Assembly: GCA_003485825.1 (NCBI GenBank)
Contig: DNHN01000081.1
Span: forward strand, 1-7,657
Length of the DNA: 7,657 bases
Direction: 5' to 3'
DNA from: Bacteroidota bacterium
Lineage (GTDB): Bacteria > Bacteroidota > Bacteroidia > NS11-12g > UBA9320
Part shown: positions 1 through 6,788 of the stretch, in pieces
How the letters are laid out: each line of letters opens with the position of its first letter
How positions within the stretch are numbered: the stretch's first letter is position 1
Program-made: the position numbers and the translations under genes
The notes under the pieces: model-generated
Database searches by the model: none
What the model was told of the DNA's origin: nothing
The model's input: only the letters and a program-made list of their open reading frames with translations

Positions 1-74
1 CTAGCTTGTTTATCCGCACAAGAAAAAAATAGAATGACGGTAAGGTAGAGGATATGTTTTTTCAATTGGTACAT
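1..74 (-). CDS. N-terminal fragment of a further lipoprotein (partial, 3' end outside window)
   Basis: An ATG at 72-74 opens a frame that runs to the left edge without a stop (24 codons plus 2 nt). The encoded start, MYQLKKHILYLTVILFFSC followed by ADKQA, has a basic n-region (KKH), a hydrophobic core and Cys19 in an FFSC lipobox. The Phe at -3 is not ideal but occurs in Bacteroidota lipoproteins. The start lies 20 nt after the TAG of the Rieske-like lipoprotein, with an A/G-rich GAGAA just before it, so it is probably the third gene of the same unit. Nothing of the mature domain beyond five residues is visible, so no function can be given. Confidence 0.6.
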   Translation of the reverse strand, partial: MYQLKKHILYLTVILFFSCADKQA

Positions 75-94
75 TTCTCAAAAATACTGTTCGC

Positions 95-556
95 CTAATT
101 CGCTATATACAGCGTATTCCCCTGTCTACTCAGTCTATAGGTTTTTAATCTACATCTACTTGGTCCGCCAAGGAGACTGCCGTTAAACGAATACGCAGAC
201 CCACAACAAGGAACAAAATCGTCTTTACTATCAAAACTTCCGCATCTGAGTTGAAGGGATTCAGGATCTAGGACCACTTGAGCACAACTATCATCAGACC
301 GGTAGGTGCACGTGCGTTCTATGGCTACATAATTATCGTCAAAGTCGTGAATAACATATACTCCTCGATTCCCTCCTGCTAGTTCCAAGTACTCACCTAA
401 GTTTCTAAGATTGAAGTACTCCGGCAAATCCATGTTTATGGTGTAATTCACGTTTCGCTCCGGCACGAAACAATCACCCGTGAAAATATCATCCGGCTTA
501 CAACCAGCATTAAATAGAAAAGCTACCAGTGAAAGTATGAGTACAATTTTATTCAT
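95..556 (-). CDS. Small Cys-rich lipoprotein with a degenerate Rieske-like fold
   Basis: A 153-residue predicted lipoprotein with signal core IVLILSLVAFLF, lipobox NAGC and Cys19, followed by KPDD. The layout resembles a Rieske ferredoxin domain: GVYVIHDFDDNYVAIERTCTY (about 65-85) matches the strand leading to box 1 (CTHxGC). FVPCCGSAYSFNGSLLGGPS (114-133) matches box 2 (CPCHGSxFxxxGxxxxGPA), and RLKTYRL...LYI matches the closing strands. The ligands do not fit: box 1 keeps Cys83 but has Tyr85 for His, and box 2 has Val115 for Cys and Cys118 for His. A [2Fe-2S] cluster of the usual kind is therefore unlikely. Cys91 and Cys117 sit where the structural disulfide of high-potential Rieske proteins lies. 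Seven cysteines besides the lipidated one remain (29, 83, 91, 105, 117, 118, 135). I recall similar uncharacterised proteins in Bacteroidota. ATG at 554-556 is chosen for the signal peptide; it overlaps the dehydrogenase stop. The role is unknown. Confidence 0.72.
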   Translation of the reverse strand: MNKIVLILSLVAFLFNAGCKPDDIFTGDCFVPERNVNYTINMDLPEYFNLRNLGEYLELAGGNRGVYVIHDFDDNYVAIERTCTYRSDDSCAQVVLDPESLQLRCGSFDSKDDFVPCCGSAYSFNGSLLGGPSRCRLKTYRLSRQGNTLYIAN

Positions 557-1388
557 AAGTATAAAAGCCTTTACCAGACTTTCTACCATAATAACCTGCT
601 TGAGCCTTCTTTTGTTGTATGCGATTAGGCCTAAACTTTTGATCGTAATTAAAGAGCTTATACATAGACTCCGTGACTGACAGATTCGTTTCTACTCCTA
701 TAAGGTCCATTAGTTGGAACGGACCCATCTTAAAACCGCTCGCTCTTACCAGATCGTCTATCACATCATGCGATGCCACATCCTCTTCTAGTATTTTCAG
801 TCCTTCTACATAAAAGTGGCGAGCAACTCTATTGACTATAAACCCAGGAGCATCTTTAGCTACTACACATGTTTTATTTACACTTTTCACATATTCCAAT
901 GCTACTTTTACCACTTCTGGAGACGTCTGCTCTGCACTGATTACTTCTACCAGTTTCATAATATGAGCAGGATTAAAGTAATGAATACCAACAACTTGCT
1001 TTGGATACACGAAGTTTGCAGCGATCTGAGTAAGAGGAATCGAGGAGGTATTGGATGCGTATATCGTAGACTCACCATTGATCTCTGCAAGGTCCGCGAG
1101 TACCTTAGTTTTCACATCTAATCGTTCTACGATAGCCTCGATGATAAGCTCTACTCGGACATCTGCTATACTATTGGTATACTGCATGTTATCTTCTGCA
1201 GATCGTTTACCTTCTTCGGATAGTTTACCGAGTTCAATGGCTTTATTGAGGTTCTTAGTTACCGCAGTCTTAGCAGCCTCTAGTACTTCATGATTAATAT
1301 CAAAAAGGACCACTTTATGTCCCGCCATGGCAGATACTTGGGCAATTCCCCTGCCCATTACACCTGCTCCGATTACACCTACTTTCAT
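549..1388 (-). CDS. hbd: 3-hydroxyacyl-CoA dehydrogenase, 3-hydroxybutyryl-CoA dehydrogenase type
   Basis: Catalyses NAD(P)-linked interconversion of 3-hydroxyacyl-CoA (typically 3-hydroxybutyryl-CoA) and 3-oxoacyl-CoA in the cytosol, serving fatty-acid or butanoate metabolism. At 279 residues it has the usual length of the short stand-alone enzyme. The Rossmann domain opens at residue 4 with GVIGAGVMGRGIA (GxGxxG at 7-12), and Asp30 at the end of beta-2 favours NAD(H). The catalytic set is visible with family spacing: Ser115 (NTSS), His136 and Glu148 (HYFNPAHIMKLVEVI), and Asn186 (PGFIVNRV). The C-terminal dimerisation domain contains GFKMGPFQLMDLIG and ends in the family hallmark GRKSGKGFYTYE. 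ATG at 1386-1388 is the only sensible start. A -7-like box lies in the gap upstream. Its TAA overlaps the ATG of a small lipoprotein gene by 8 nt (ATGAATAA), so the two are probably translated together although their compartments differ. Confidence 0.94.
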   Translation of the reverse strand: MKVGVIGAGVMGRGIAQVSAMAGHKVVLFDINHEVLEAAKTAVTKNLNKAIELGKLSEEGKRSAEDNMQYTNSIADVRVELIIEAIVERLDVKTKVLADLAEINGESTIYASNTSSIPLTQIAANFVYPKQVVGIHYFNPAHIMKLVEVISAEQTSPEVVKVALEYVKSVNKTCVVAKDAPGFIVNRVARHFYVEGLKILEEDVASHDVIDDLVRASGFKMGPFQLMDLIGVETNLSVTESMYKLFNYDQKFRPNRIQQKKAQAGYYGRKSGKGFYTYE

Positions 1389-1421
1389 TGGGGCTAATAT
1401 CTTCTATTTTTATGTGCCTAC

Positions 1422-1429
1422 CAAAGATA
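1422..1429 (-). promoter_or_regulatory. Probable -7 promoter box (TATCTTTG) for the 3-hydroxyacyl-CoA dehydrogenase unit
   Basis: The 76-nt gap between the DUF4292 stop and the dehydrogenase ATG is the longest in the window. On the minus strand it contains TATCTTTG, an exact TAnnTTTG -7 match ending 33 nt before the ATG, which leaves room for a normal short leader. The -33 side is weak: only TTTC occurs, about 16 nt upstream. No Shine-Dalgarno sequence is present; the leader is A-rich, as is usual in this phylum. No convincing terminator hairpin precedes it. Confidence 0.45.
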
Positions 1430-1464
1430 AAGACAGGCAGCTCACGAAACCGGCTTTTGCTTAT

Positions 1465-2196
1465 TTATTTGCGCACGAACCCATTCGGTATTTTGAAGGG
1501 GAAACTGGCTATTCTACTTGTGCTAACTACCTGATAATTAAGTACAGGATCTTGCACTACGTCCCCTTTTCTAAGGTGTATATTGACTACTTTGGGCAAA
1601 AGCGGCTCGGTCTCTCCTCCATACTGATCATACTTAATATTCGCATACTGAGTGGTGTCTATAGTACCTATGTTGGACGTAAGTGTACGAAACAACTCAT
1701 TAATTACTAGAGTGTTAGTGGCGATACCTTCATTTGCTTTAAAACTAACATCTCTATTATCAAGCGTATACATAGATGAGTCAAAAACGGCGTTCCCAAC
1801 CAGTAGGTTTTGAATCTGACCCAGTTCTGCTTTAAATCCTAAGAAGTCATTCAAGTATGAATTGTCAAACTTCATATACTCTTTGCTCAAATTATTCATT
1901 AAAAAAAAACTATCCTGATCTATTAGCACTGTGACCCCCATGCCAAACAGGCTAAACCTGCCCCATAAAACGCTGTCTTTTTTCATCTTTAGATGCATAG
2001 AGACATTCTGATTACTCCCATTTATCTGCACAGTAGCTTTACCACGAGCCTCTAAATACTCATAGTCATACTGATTTTTCCAGTAGCTATTTACCACTTC
2101 GCTAGAAAGGTCTAAACCACTGTGAACCTTTTTAGATTTACAACCTCCAACTACCATTAAGATAGTGACAAGTACTAGTATTACGCTTTTAGTCAT
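1465..2196 (-). CDS. DUF4292 domain-containing outer-membrane lipoprotein
   Basis: A 243-residue lipoprotein with signal core ILVLVTILMVVGG, lipobox VGGC and Cys19, followed by CKSKK with no acidic residues. The body matches my recollection of the Bacteroidota DUF4292 family: NQYDYEYLEARGKATVQI near the start, then a VLWGRFSLFGMGVTVLIDQD strand block, a KEYMKFDNSYLNDFLGF segment, IQNLLVGNAVFD, and a C terminus closing on FPFKIPNGFVRK. The order of elements (G-R/K strand, W strand, a hydrophobic G-x-G turn, xLLxG helix) resembles LolB, the outer-membrane lipoprotein receptor, so a beta-half-barrel that binds lipid or lipoprotein is plausible but inferred. The ATG at 2194-2196 overlaps the end of the TPR gene by 8 nt (ATGACTAA), so translation is probably coupled. 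The next gene is 76 nt away behind a promoter-like box, so this is probably the last gene of the flippase operon. Confidence 0.85.
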   Translation of the reverse strand: MTKSVILVLVTILMVVGGCKSKKVHSGLDLSSEVVNSYWKNQYDYEYLEARGKATVQINGSNQNVSMHLKMKKDSVLWGRFSLFGMGVTVLIDQDSFFLMNNLSKEYMKFDNSYLNDFLGFKAELGQIQNLLVGNAVFDSSMYTLDNRDVSFKANEGIATNTLVINELFRTLTSNIGTIDTTQYANIKYDQYGGETEPLLPKVVNIHLRKGDVVQDPVLNYQVVSTSRIASFPFKIPNGFVRK

Positions 2197-3868
2197 TCAA
2201 TTCTTCTAATATCCTATTCATTTCGTTTACCATGGACTGGTTACCTAGCGCTGTATAAACTGCCCTAGCATGTCTATAGTATTCAGGATTTTTAGGATCT
2301 ATAGCTATGCACTTTTCCAGTAATTTAATAGCCATTTCATACTCACCTTTAGCATAGTATATCCATCCTTTAGTATCTAAAAAAAATGGATTACTCGGCT
2401 CTAATCTTAGCGCTATATTGATGAGCGAATCGGCTAGGGGCAACTCTTTTTTCCGTTCTGCAAGACTAAATGCATAATTATTTAGCACCGTTGAACTAAA
2501 CGGGTTTATACTCAGTATATTTTCAAATACTTCGTCTTCCTTATCATGTTTGCCTTGTTTCCCAAATACGGTAGCTTTACATAAATACAACTGGGACTTG
2601 TCAGATTTTTCCAGTGCAATTTCCAATCCTTCATCTGCAGTCTCTAACGCTTTGGTGAGATCACCTAAGTCTAAATAGGCAAACGCCAAATCGATATACA
2701 GCTCAGGTACGTTAGGGAATAACATCAGCGCCTCTTCAGCATCTACCACTTGCTGCTTACTATCACCGAGTCTTAGGTTCGCATTGAGCAATTTGCTCCA
2801 CAGCGCATAGTTAGATGGGTCTATGGCTATAGCTTCCCGAGTGTATTCTCTGGCCTTATGGAAATCATTTAGCGTCGCATATATGTCTGCCTTAAGTAAA
2901 TAGGGCTCAACATAAGTCGCGTAGTTTTCCAATAAGATATCACTGAGTTCGAGTATATCAGTCTTGGTTTGCTCATCTCGTTTTAGCCCATTGAAGTAGC
3001 TACTTACCGCTTGAAGTTTTTGCTGAAGGGTAATGTCGTCCGTCTTAAATGCTTTCTTAAGATGAACCATCGCTTGCTCCTCTCTACCGGCTTCAGAGTG
3101 AATGGTGTACAGCGCAAAGTTGGCTTTCCCCACGCTCGAGTCTTGGTTCAATATATCTTGGAGAACTGCGATTGCTTTCTCTTCTAGTCCAGCTCTCATA
3201 TAGGTCTCTGATAGGTATCCTTTGTATTGAAGATCTTCTGGATACGTTTCGGCAAGTTGTTCCATGACTTCAACTGCTTTTTCTCGCTGATTTGTAGCAG
3301 AATATATGAAATCTAACCGTGTGCTACTTTCACGCTCTACACCAAATTTTGTTTGCATTTGCTTCAGTAGCGCTTCTGCTTCGTCAAATTTCTTTGCATT
3401 GTAGTATTGACTTGCACCTTCTGTATAGTTGGCTCGTTCGCCTGGCTCATGGGCTACCATTTCACTAAATACTTTAGCACTTTCCTCGTATTTGCCAAAC
3501 TTACTATAGAACTGTGCCAATTGACCGTAATACCAATGATTGTACTCTGGATTCGTATTTACCGCCTTCTGGGCATATGCCAATGCTTCTGGAAATTTTT
3601 CTAACTGATACAGTAGTTTAGCACACTGATACATAGCCGCATGACTCTTAGGGTTTATCTCAAGTGATGATAAATAGCCCTTAAGTGCTTCCTCCTTATT
3701 GTTCAGTACCTTCTGTTTATTGGCTTCAAAATAGGCTCTCTCAAATACTTTCTGCGTTTCATAGTCTAAGTACTTGTCACCACTCGAAGGAATGGATAAC
3801 AGAGAACTTTTACACCCAGCAAGTGATGCCAGTAGTATGAATGAAGCTATGTAAACATGTTTTATCAA
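2189..3868 (-). CDS. Tetratricopeptide repeat lipoprotein
   Basis: A 559-residue protein with a type II signal peptide: basic start MIKH, hydrophobic core, lipobox SLAGC, acylated Cys19. The rest of the chain is TPR repeats of about 34 residues. Units are recognisable near 42-73, 76-107, 110-141, 320-351, 354-385, 388-419, 426-456, 459-491 and 494-525, several ending in the typical xxPxN/xxPxx turn (EINPKSHAAMY, AIDPSNYALW, RLEPSNPFFLD, AIDPKNPEY). The middle (about 180-315) is more degenerate. No enzymatic domain is seen, so it is probably a periplasm-facing protein-protein scaffold anchored in the outer membrane. The TTG at 3866-3868 is accepted as start because it alone gives an intact lipoprotein signal at the right distance and it overlaps the upstream stop as TTGA. 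Its own TAA lies inside the first codons of the DUF4292 gene. That pairing recurs in Bacteroidota and suggests a joint role in envelope assembly. The exact function is unknown. Confidence 0.88.
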   Translation of the reverse strand: MIKHVYIASFILLASLAGCKSSLLSIPSSGDKYLDYETQKVFERAYFEANKQKVLNNKEEALKGYLSSLEINPKSHAAMYQCAKLLYQLEKFPEALAYAQKAVNTNPEYNHWYYGQLAQFYSKFGKYEESAKVFSEMVAHEPGERANYTEGASQYYNAKKFDEAEALLKQMQTKFGVERESSTRLDFIYSATNQREKAVEVMEQLAETYPEDLQYKGYLSETYMRAGLEEKAIAVLQDILNQDSSVGKANFALYTIHSEAGREEQAMVHLKKAFKTDDITLQQKLQAVSSYFNGLKRDEQTKTDILELSDILLENYATYVEPYLLKADIYATLNDFHKAREYTREAIAIDPSNYALWSKLLNANLRLGDSKQQVVDAEEALMLFPNVPELYIDLAFAYLDLGDLTKALETADEGLEIALEKSDKSQLYLCKATVFGKQGKHDKEDEVFENILSINPFSSTVLNNYAFSLAERKKELPLADSLINIALRLEPSNPFFLDTKGWIYYAKGEYEMAIKLLEKCIAIDPKNPEYYRHARAVYTALGNQSMVNEMNRILEELND

Positions 3869-4881
3869 TCTATTTGCGTAGAATAGTCGCTGATGCTCAG
3901 CTCTGTAGCCTTGCCATCAAACTTTACATGGTTTCCTATCATCGAATTAACCAGGTGAGCATTTTTGATATAGGTATGAGTGTATATGATCGTGTTTTCT
4001 ATAACGCTGTCTTCTATCACTGTATTATCGCCTATACTCACATATGGACCAATCTTCGCATTTTTCAGCTCTACGTTCTCCCCAATGTAGCAAGGTTCTA
4101 TGATCTCAGAGTTCTCCTGCTTCACCGAATCCGCTATTAGTTTCTCATCCGTACTATTTGCGAGTACACGTTGGTTGGTATTTACAGTCGCATTCTTATT
4201 GCCACAGTCCCACCATTCTATCACCTTACCCGGCACGAATTTGGACCCTTGGTCCTTTAAACTATCCAGCACATTGGTCAGTTGATATTCGCCCTTTTCC
4301 ATGATTTTATTATCGAGCAAATGCTGTATCTCTTTAAGCACAGCAGCACCGTCTTTGAAGTAATAGATACCGATGATAGCAAGATTAGATATTGGGTTTT
4401 CTGGCTTTTCTACAAAGTCTACTATGGTACCTTCGTCATTGAGTTGCACTACCCCAAATGCTCTTGGATCTTCTACTTCTTTCACCCAGATGGTACCGTC
4501 TACACTAGCATCTAGTTTAAAATCTGCTCTGAATAGCGTGTCTGCAAAAGCAACGATTACATTGCCCACCAATACTTGTTTTGCTTGATAAATGGCGTGC
4601 GCAGTTCCTAGCGCCTCCTCCTGTACGCAGATGCTGCCTTTGGCTCCTAGCTTTTTGGCTACCTCTAGCAGGTGCGCTTGTATTTCTTTTCCAAAAAACT
4701 GCTCATTGGGTCCTATTATAAAAGCTATTTCGTTCAATGGTTCGCTTACTACTTTAGCAATATCCTCTACTAGTCTTTGTACGATCGGTTTACCCGCCAC
4801 GTGAAGCAAAGGTTTAGGTACGGTAAGCGTGTGTGGTCTCATTCGGCTGCCTATTCCAGCCATTGGAATTATTATATTCAT
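3865..4881 (-). CDS. Sugar-phosphate nucleotidyltransferase with left-handed beta-helix C-terminus
   Basis: A cytosolic enzyme of the NTP-transferase family (COG1208 type) that joins a nucleoside triphosphate and a sugar 1-phosphate to give an NDP-sugar. Of its 338 residues, 1-230 form the nucleotidyltransferase domain. Visible motifs are MAGIGSRMRPHTLTVPKPLL (7-26, the GxGxRxRPxTxxxPKP nucleotide loop), QEEALGTAHAI (87-97), FADTLF with a probable metal-binding Asp114, VEKPE (157-161) and EYQLTNVLD (198-206). From about 260 the chain becomes hexapeptide-like (CYIGENVELKNAKIGPYVSIG and onwards), a left-handed beta-helix as in GlmU-like and GDP-mannose or dTDP-glucose pyrophosphorylase relatives. 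The base and sugar cannot be assigned by eye. The ATG at 4879-4881 is chosen because the nucleotide loop starts within ten residues. Its TGA overlaps the TTG start of the TPR gene (TTGA), implying translational coupling. The flippase two genes upstream suggests that the product feeds surface glycan synthesis. Confidence 0.9.
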   Translation of the reverse strand: MNIIIPMAGIGSRMRPHTLTVPKPLLHVAGKPIVQRLVEDIAKVVSEPLNEIAFIIGPNEQFFGKEIQAHLLEVAKKLGAKGSICVQEEALGTAHAIYQAKQVLVGNVIVAFADTLFRADFKLDASVDGTIWVKEVEDPRAFGVVQLNDEGTIVDFVEKPENPISNLAIIGIYYFKDGAAVLKEIQHLLDNKIMEKGEYQLTNVLDSLKDQGSKFVPGKVIEWWDCGNKNATVNTNQRVLANSTDEKLIADSVKQENSEIIEPCYIGENVELKNAKIGPYVSIGDNTVIEDSVIENTIIYTHTYIKNAHLVNSMIGNHVKFDGKATELSISDYSTQID

Positions 4882-4906
4882 TCTTTGTTTTCGTTCGTAT
4901 ATTGTT

Positions 4907-5350
4907 TTATTTACCTGTGTGTCCGTAGCCTCCGGCACCTCTTTCTGTCTCATCTAGGCTATCACTTATTTTAAAAGCTACTTGCTCATACTTATTCACC
5001 ACCATCTGAGCAACGCGATCCCCGTTTTTTATAGTAAAGGCCTCGTTTGAAAGGTTAATTAACGCTATTTTTATTTCTCCTCGATAATCGGCGTCTATTG
5101 TCCCTGGGGTATTAATCACTGTAATCCCATGCTTGAAAGCCATACCACTCCTTGGGCGAATCATCGCTTCAAAACCATCAGGTAACGCCATATATAAACC
5201 TGTACCGATTAGCTTTCTTTCCATTGGCTTCAATACAACATCTTCTTCCAAAAATGCGCACAAATCTACTCCAGCTGCTTGCTTAGTTTGATAAGCAGGT
5301 AGCGGGTTATTGCTTTTGTTTATGATGGATACGTTTATCACTACGGACAA
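4907..5350 (-). CDS. dut: Deoxyuridine 5'-triphosphate nucleotidohydrolase (dUTPase)
   Basis: Hydrolyses dUTP to dUMP and pyrophosphate, keeping uracil out of DNA and supplying dUMP for thymidylate synthesis; the cytosolic enzyme is a homotrimer. All five trimeric-dUTPase motifs are present in order in 147 residues: AGVDLCAF (26-33), [10 protein letters not shown] (66-75), [11 protein letters not shown] (83-93, with the expected catalytic Asp at 86), GDRVAQM (110-116) and [10 protein letters not shown] (137-146, with Tyr142 replacing the usual base-stacking Phe). The start is not settled. TTG at 5348-5350 lies 2 nt after the flippase stop in an A-rich context. GTG at 5339-5341 gives an N terminus closer in length to typical homologues. 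No ATG fits and neither candidate has a Shine-Dalgarno sequence. The tight spacing to the flippase and the 25 nt to the nucleotidyltransferase ATG indicate an operon, although the metabolic role is unrelated to glycans. Confidence 0.95.
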   Translation of the reverse strand: MSVVINVSIINKSNNPLPAYQTKQAAGVDLCAFLEEDVVLKPMERKLIGTGLYMALPDGFEAMIRPRSGMAFKHGITVINTPGTIDADYRGEIKIALINLSNEAFTIKNGDRVAQMVVNKYEQVAFKISDSLDETERGAGGYGHTGK

Positions 5351-5352
5351 AT

Positions 5353-6786
5353 TTAGGATTTTCTTGTACTTATCATGAGCCTATAGCCTACTAATCCGTA
5401 GATAGCAATATATACCGCATTAACTCCGTATGCTGCCCAACTCAACAGACCGTCGTATTCAGAGGCTACATAAAGGAGCACACTTAATGTAATTAGGGTA
5501 AGGACCACCTTTACATTATAGTTAACAGGATAATATTTCTGGCCTAAGAAATAACTCAAGACGGTCATTATGAAATAGGCTATGAGCGTAGTAATCGCCG
5601 CCGCCTTAAAACCATAAATAGGTACATATACATACAGCAGAATAACCGTAGTCACCGCGCCTATGATAGAAATCAATGCTCCGAGTTTGGTTTTATCATT
5701 CAACTTGTACCAAATACTCAAATTAAAGAATACACCAAGTAACAAGTTGGCCATCAGAAGAATAGGAACAATGAACAATGCATCTGGGTGATTGTGATAC
5801 TCCGGTAAACGAATGAACAAATGAGCTACCTCATCTTTGAATAATGATACGACTAAGAATATTCCTCCACACGCAAAAACAAACCAATTCATGATTTGCA
5901 CGTACGATTTTTTCGCATCACTCTTATCTGCCTGAGCAAAAAATATAGGCTCTACGGCATATCTAAACGCTTGGATGAATATGGTCATGAGCATACTCAG
6001 TTTATAAAAAGTACCGTATACTCCGATCTCATAATCTACTTTGTCTGCTGGCAAGAGTTTACGCATAGCTAGTCTGTCAAAAGTTTCATTTACCATACCT
6101 GCTAAACCCAGCAATATGAGCGGCCACGAGTACTTAAACATTCGCTTCCAAAGCATAAGACTTGATTTTCCTATGTTTTGGAAAATATCGTTCGATACTA
6201 GAAATAACTCAATAGTGCTTGCCAACAGGTTTACAATAAAGATAAACTCTATGTTCGCTTTTGTATCTGTAAGCTTTGGGTAGTAAACTATAAAAAAGAC
6301 ATTCAAAGCGACATTCACCACGATACCAATACTCTTAACAGTTGCAAACTTTTTAGCCTTATTTAGGTACCTTAAAAGTGCATAAGGTACAGATTTCAAT
6401 ACATCCACCGCCATAATTAAGGTGAACCAAGTTACATACGATAAACGGTCTGGGTAACCTACAAATGATCCTACAGCCGACTTATTTGTAAGCATCAGCA
6501 GCACAAATACTCCGACGGCAATAAGCAAAGAAGTCATCGCCGTAGTAAAAACATCTTGATACTTCTCTTTACTTCTGGCAAAATTGAAAAATGCAGTTTC
6601 CATACCGTGGGGTAAAACCACAAAGAAGAATCCAGCATACGCATAAAACTCAACGTGCGGAGCTATAAGTTTAGGAGTAAATACACCTGCAAACACGAAA
6701 ATCAGCAAAAAATTAATCGAACGGCCCACTATACTGGGTATTCCATAGATAGCGGTATCGCCTGCTAATTTTTTAATTATGCTCAT
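5353..6786 (-). CDS. Oligosaccharide/polysaccharide flippase family protein (MOP superfamily, Wzx-like)
   Basis: A 477-residue polytopic inner-membrane protein. Many hydrophobic segments of 18-22 residues are visible from residue 12 to near the C terminus, consistent with the 12-14 helices of MOP-superfamily flippases; the size also fits. The central [13 protein letters not shown] segment, followed by a [24 protein letters not shown] stretch, resembles the helix 7-8 region of Bacteroidota flippases annotated as lipopolysaccharide or polysaccharide biosynthesis proteins. The expected role is flipping a lipid-linked glycan to the periplasmic face. The substrate is unknown, and a lipid II-type role cannot be excluded from sequence. 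The start is the ATG at 6784-6786, giving [15 protein letters not shown], a usual N terminus for this group. A TTG at 6811-6813 would add nine residues but overlaps the possible promoter region. dut begins 2 nt after its TAA, so the two are probably cotranscribed. No catalytic signature separates the subfamilies. Confidence 0.87.
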   Translation of the reverse strand: MSIIKKLAGDTAIYGIPSIVGRSINFLLIFVFAGVFTPKLIAPHVEFYAYAGFFFVVLPHGMETAFFNFARSKEKYQDVFTTAMTSLLIAVGVFVLLMLTNKSAVGSFVGYPDRLSYVTWFTLIMAVDVLKSVPYALLRYLNKAKKFATVKSIGIVVNVALNVFFIVYYPKLTDTKANIEFIFIVNLLASTIELFLVSNDIFQNIGKSSLMLWKRMFKYSWPLILLGLAGMVNETFDRLAMRKLLPADKVDYEIGVYGTFYKLSMLMTIFIQAFRYAVEPIFFAQADKSDAKKSYVQIMNWFVFACGGIFLVVSLFKDEVAHLFIRLPEYHNHPDALFIVPILLMANLLLGVFFNLSIWYKLNDKTKLGALISIIGAVTTVILLYVYVPIYGFKAAAITTLIAYFIMTVLSYFLGQKYYPVNYNVKVVLTLITLSVLLYVASEYDGLLSWAAYGVNAVYIAIYGLVGYRLMISTRKS

Positions 6787-6788
6787 TT

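Noticed and set aside
557..589. Extension of the Rieske-like lipoprotein to 589
   Set aside because: It would put 11 residues before a complete signal peptide and only re-reads the end of hbd.
1430..1464. Possible terminator between DUF4292 and hbd around the GCCGG/CCGGC bases
   Set aside because: Pairing is limited to a few bases and no stem of useful length followed by a T-run could be built.
816..1710. Several plus-strand open frames of 80-127 codons
   Set aside because: They lie antisense to well-supported genes, have no recognisable domain or start signal, and show the composition of reversed codons.
4882..4953. N-terminal extension of the nucleotidyltransferase to an upstream start at 4953
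   Set aside because: The extra 24 residues come from reading the 3' end of dut in another frame. They are polar and unlike the family, and the nucleotide-binding loop already begins right after the ATG at 4881.
4100..4974. Cluster of plus-strand frames opposite the nucleotidyltransferase
   Set aside because: They are shadows of a conserved enzyme on the other strand; Ser/Thr-rich low-complexity translations are typical of antisense reading.
5262..5269. TAGATTTG -7 match within dut
   Set aside because: It lies inside conserved coding sequence with no gene start just downstream; chance matches of this pattern are expected.
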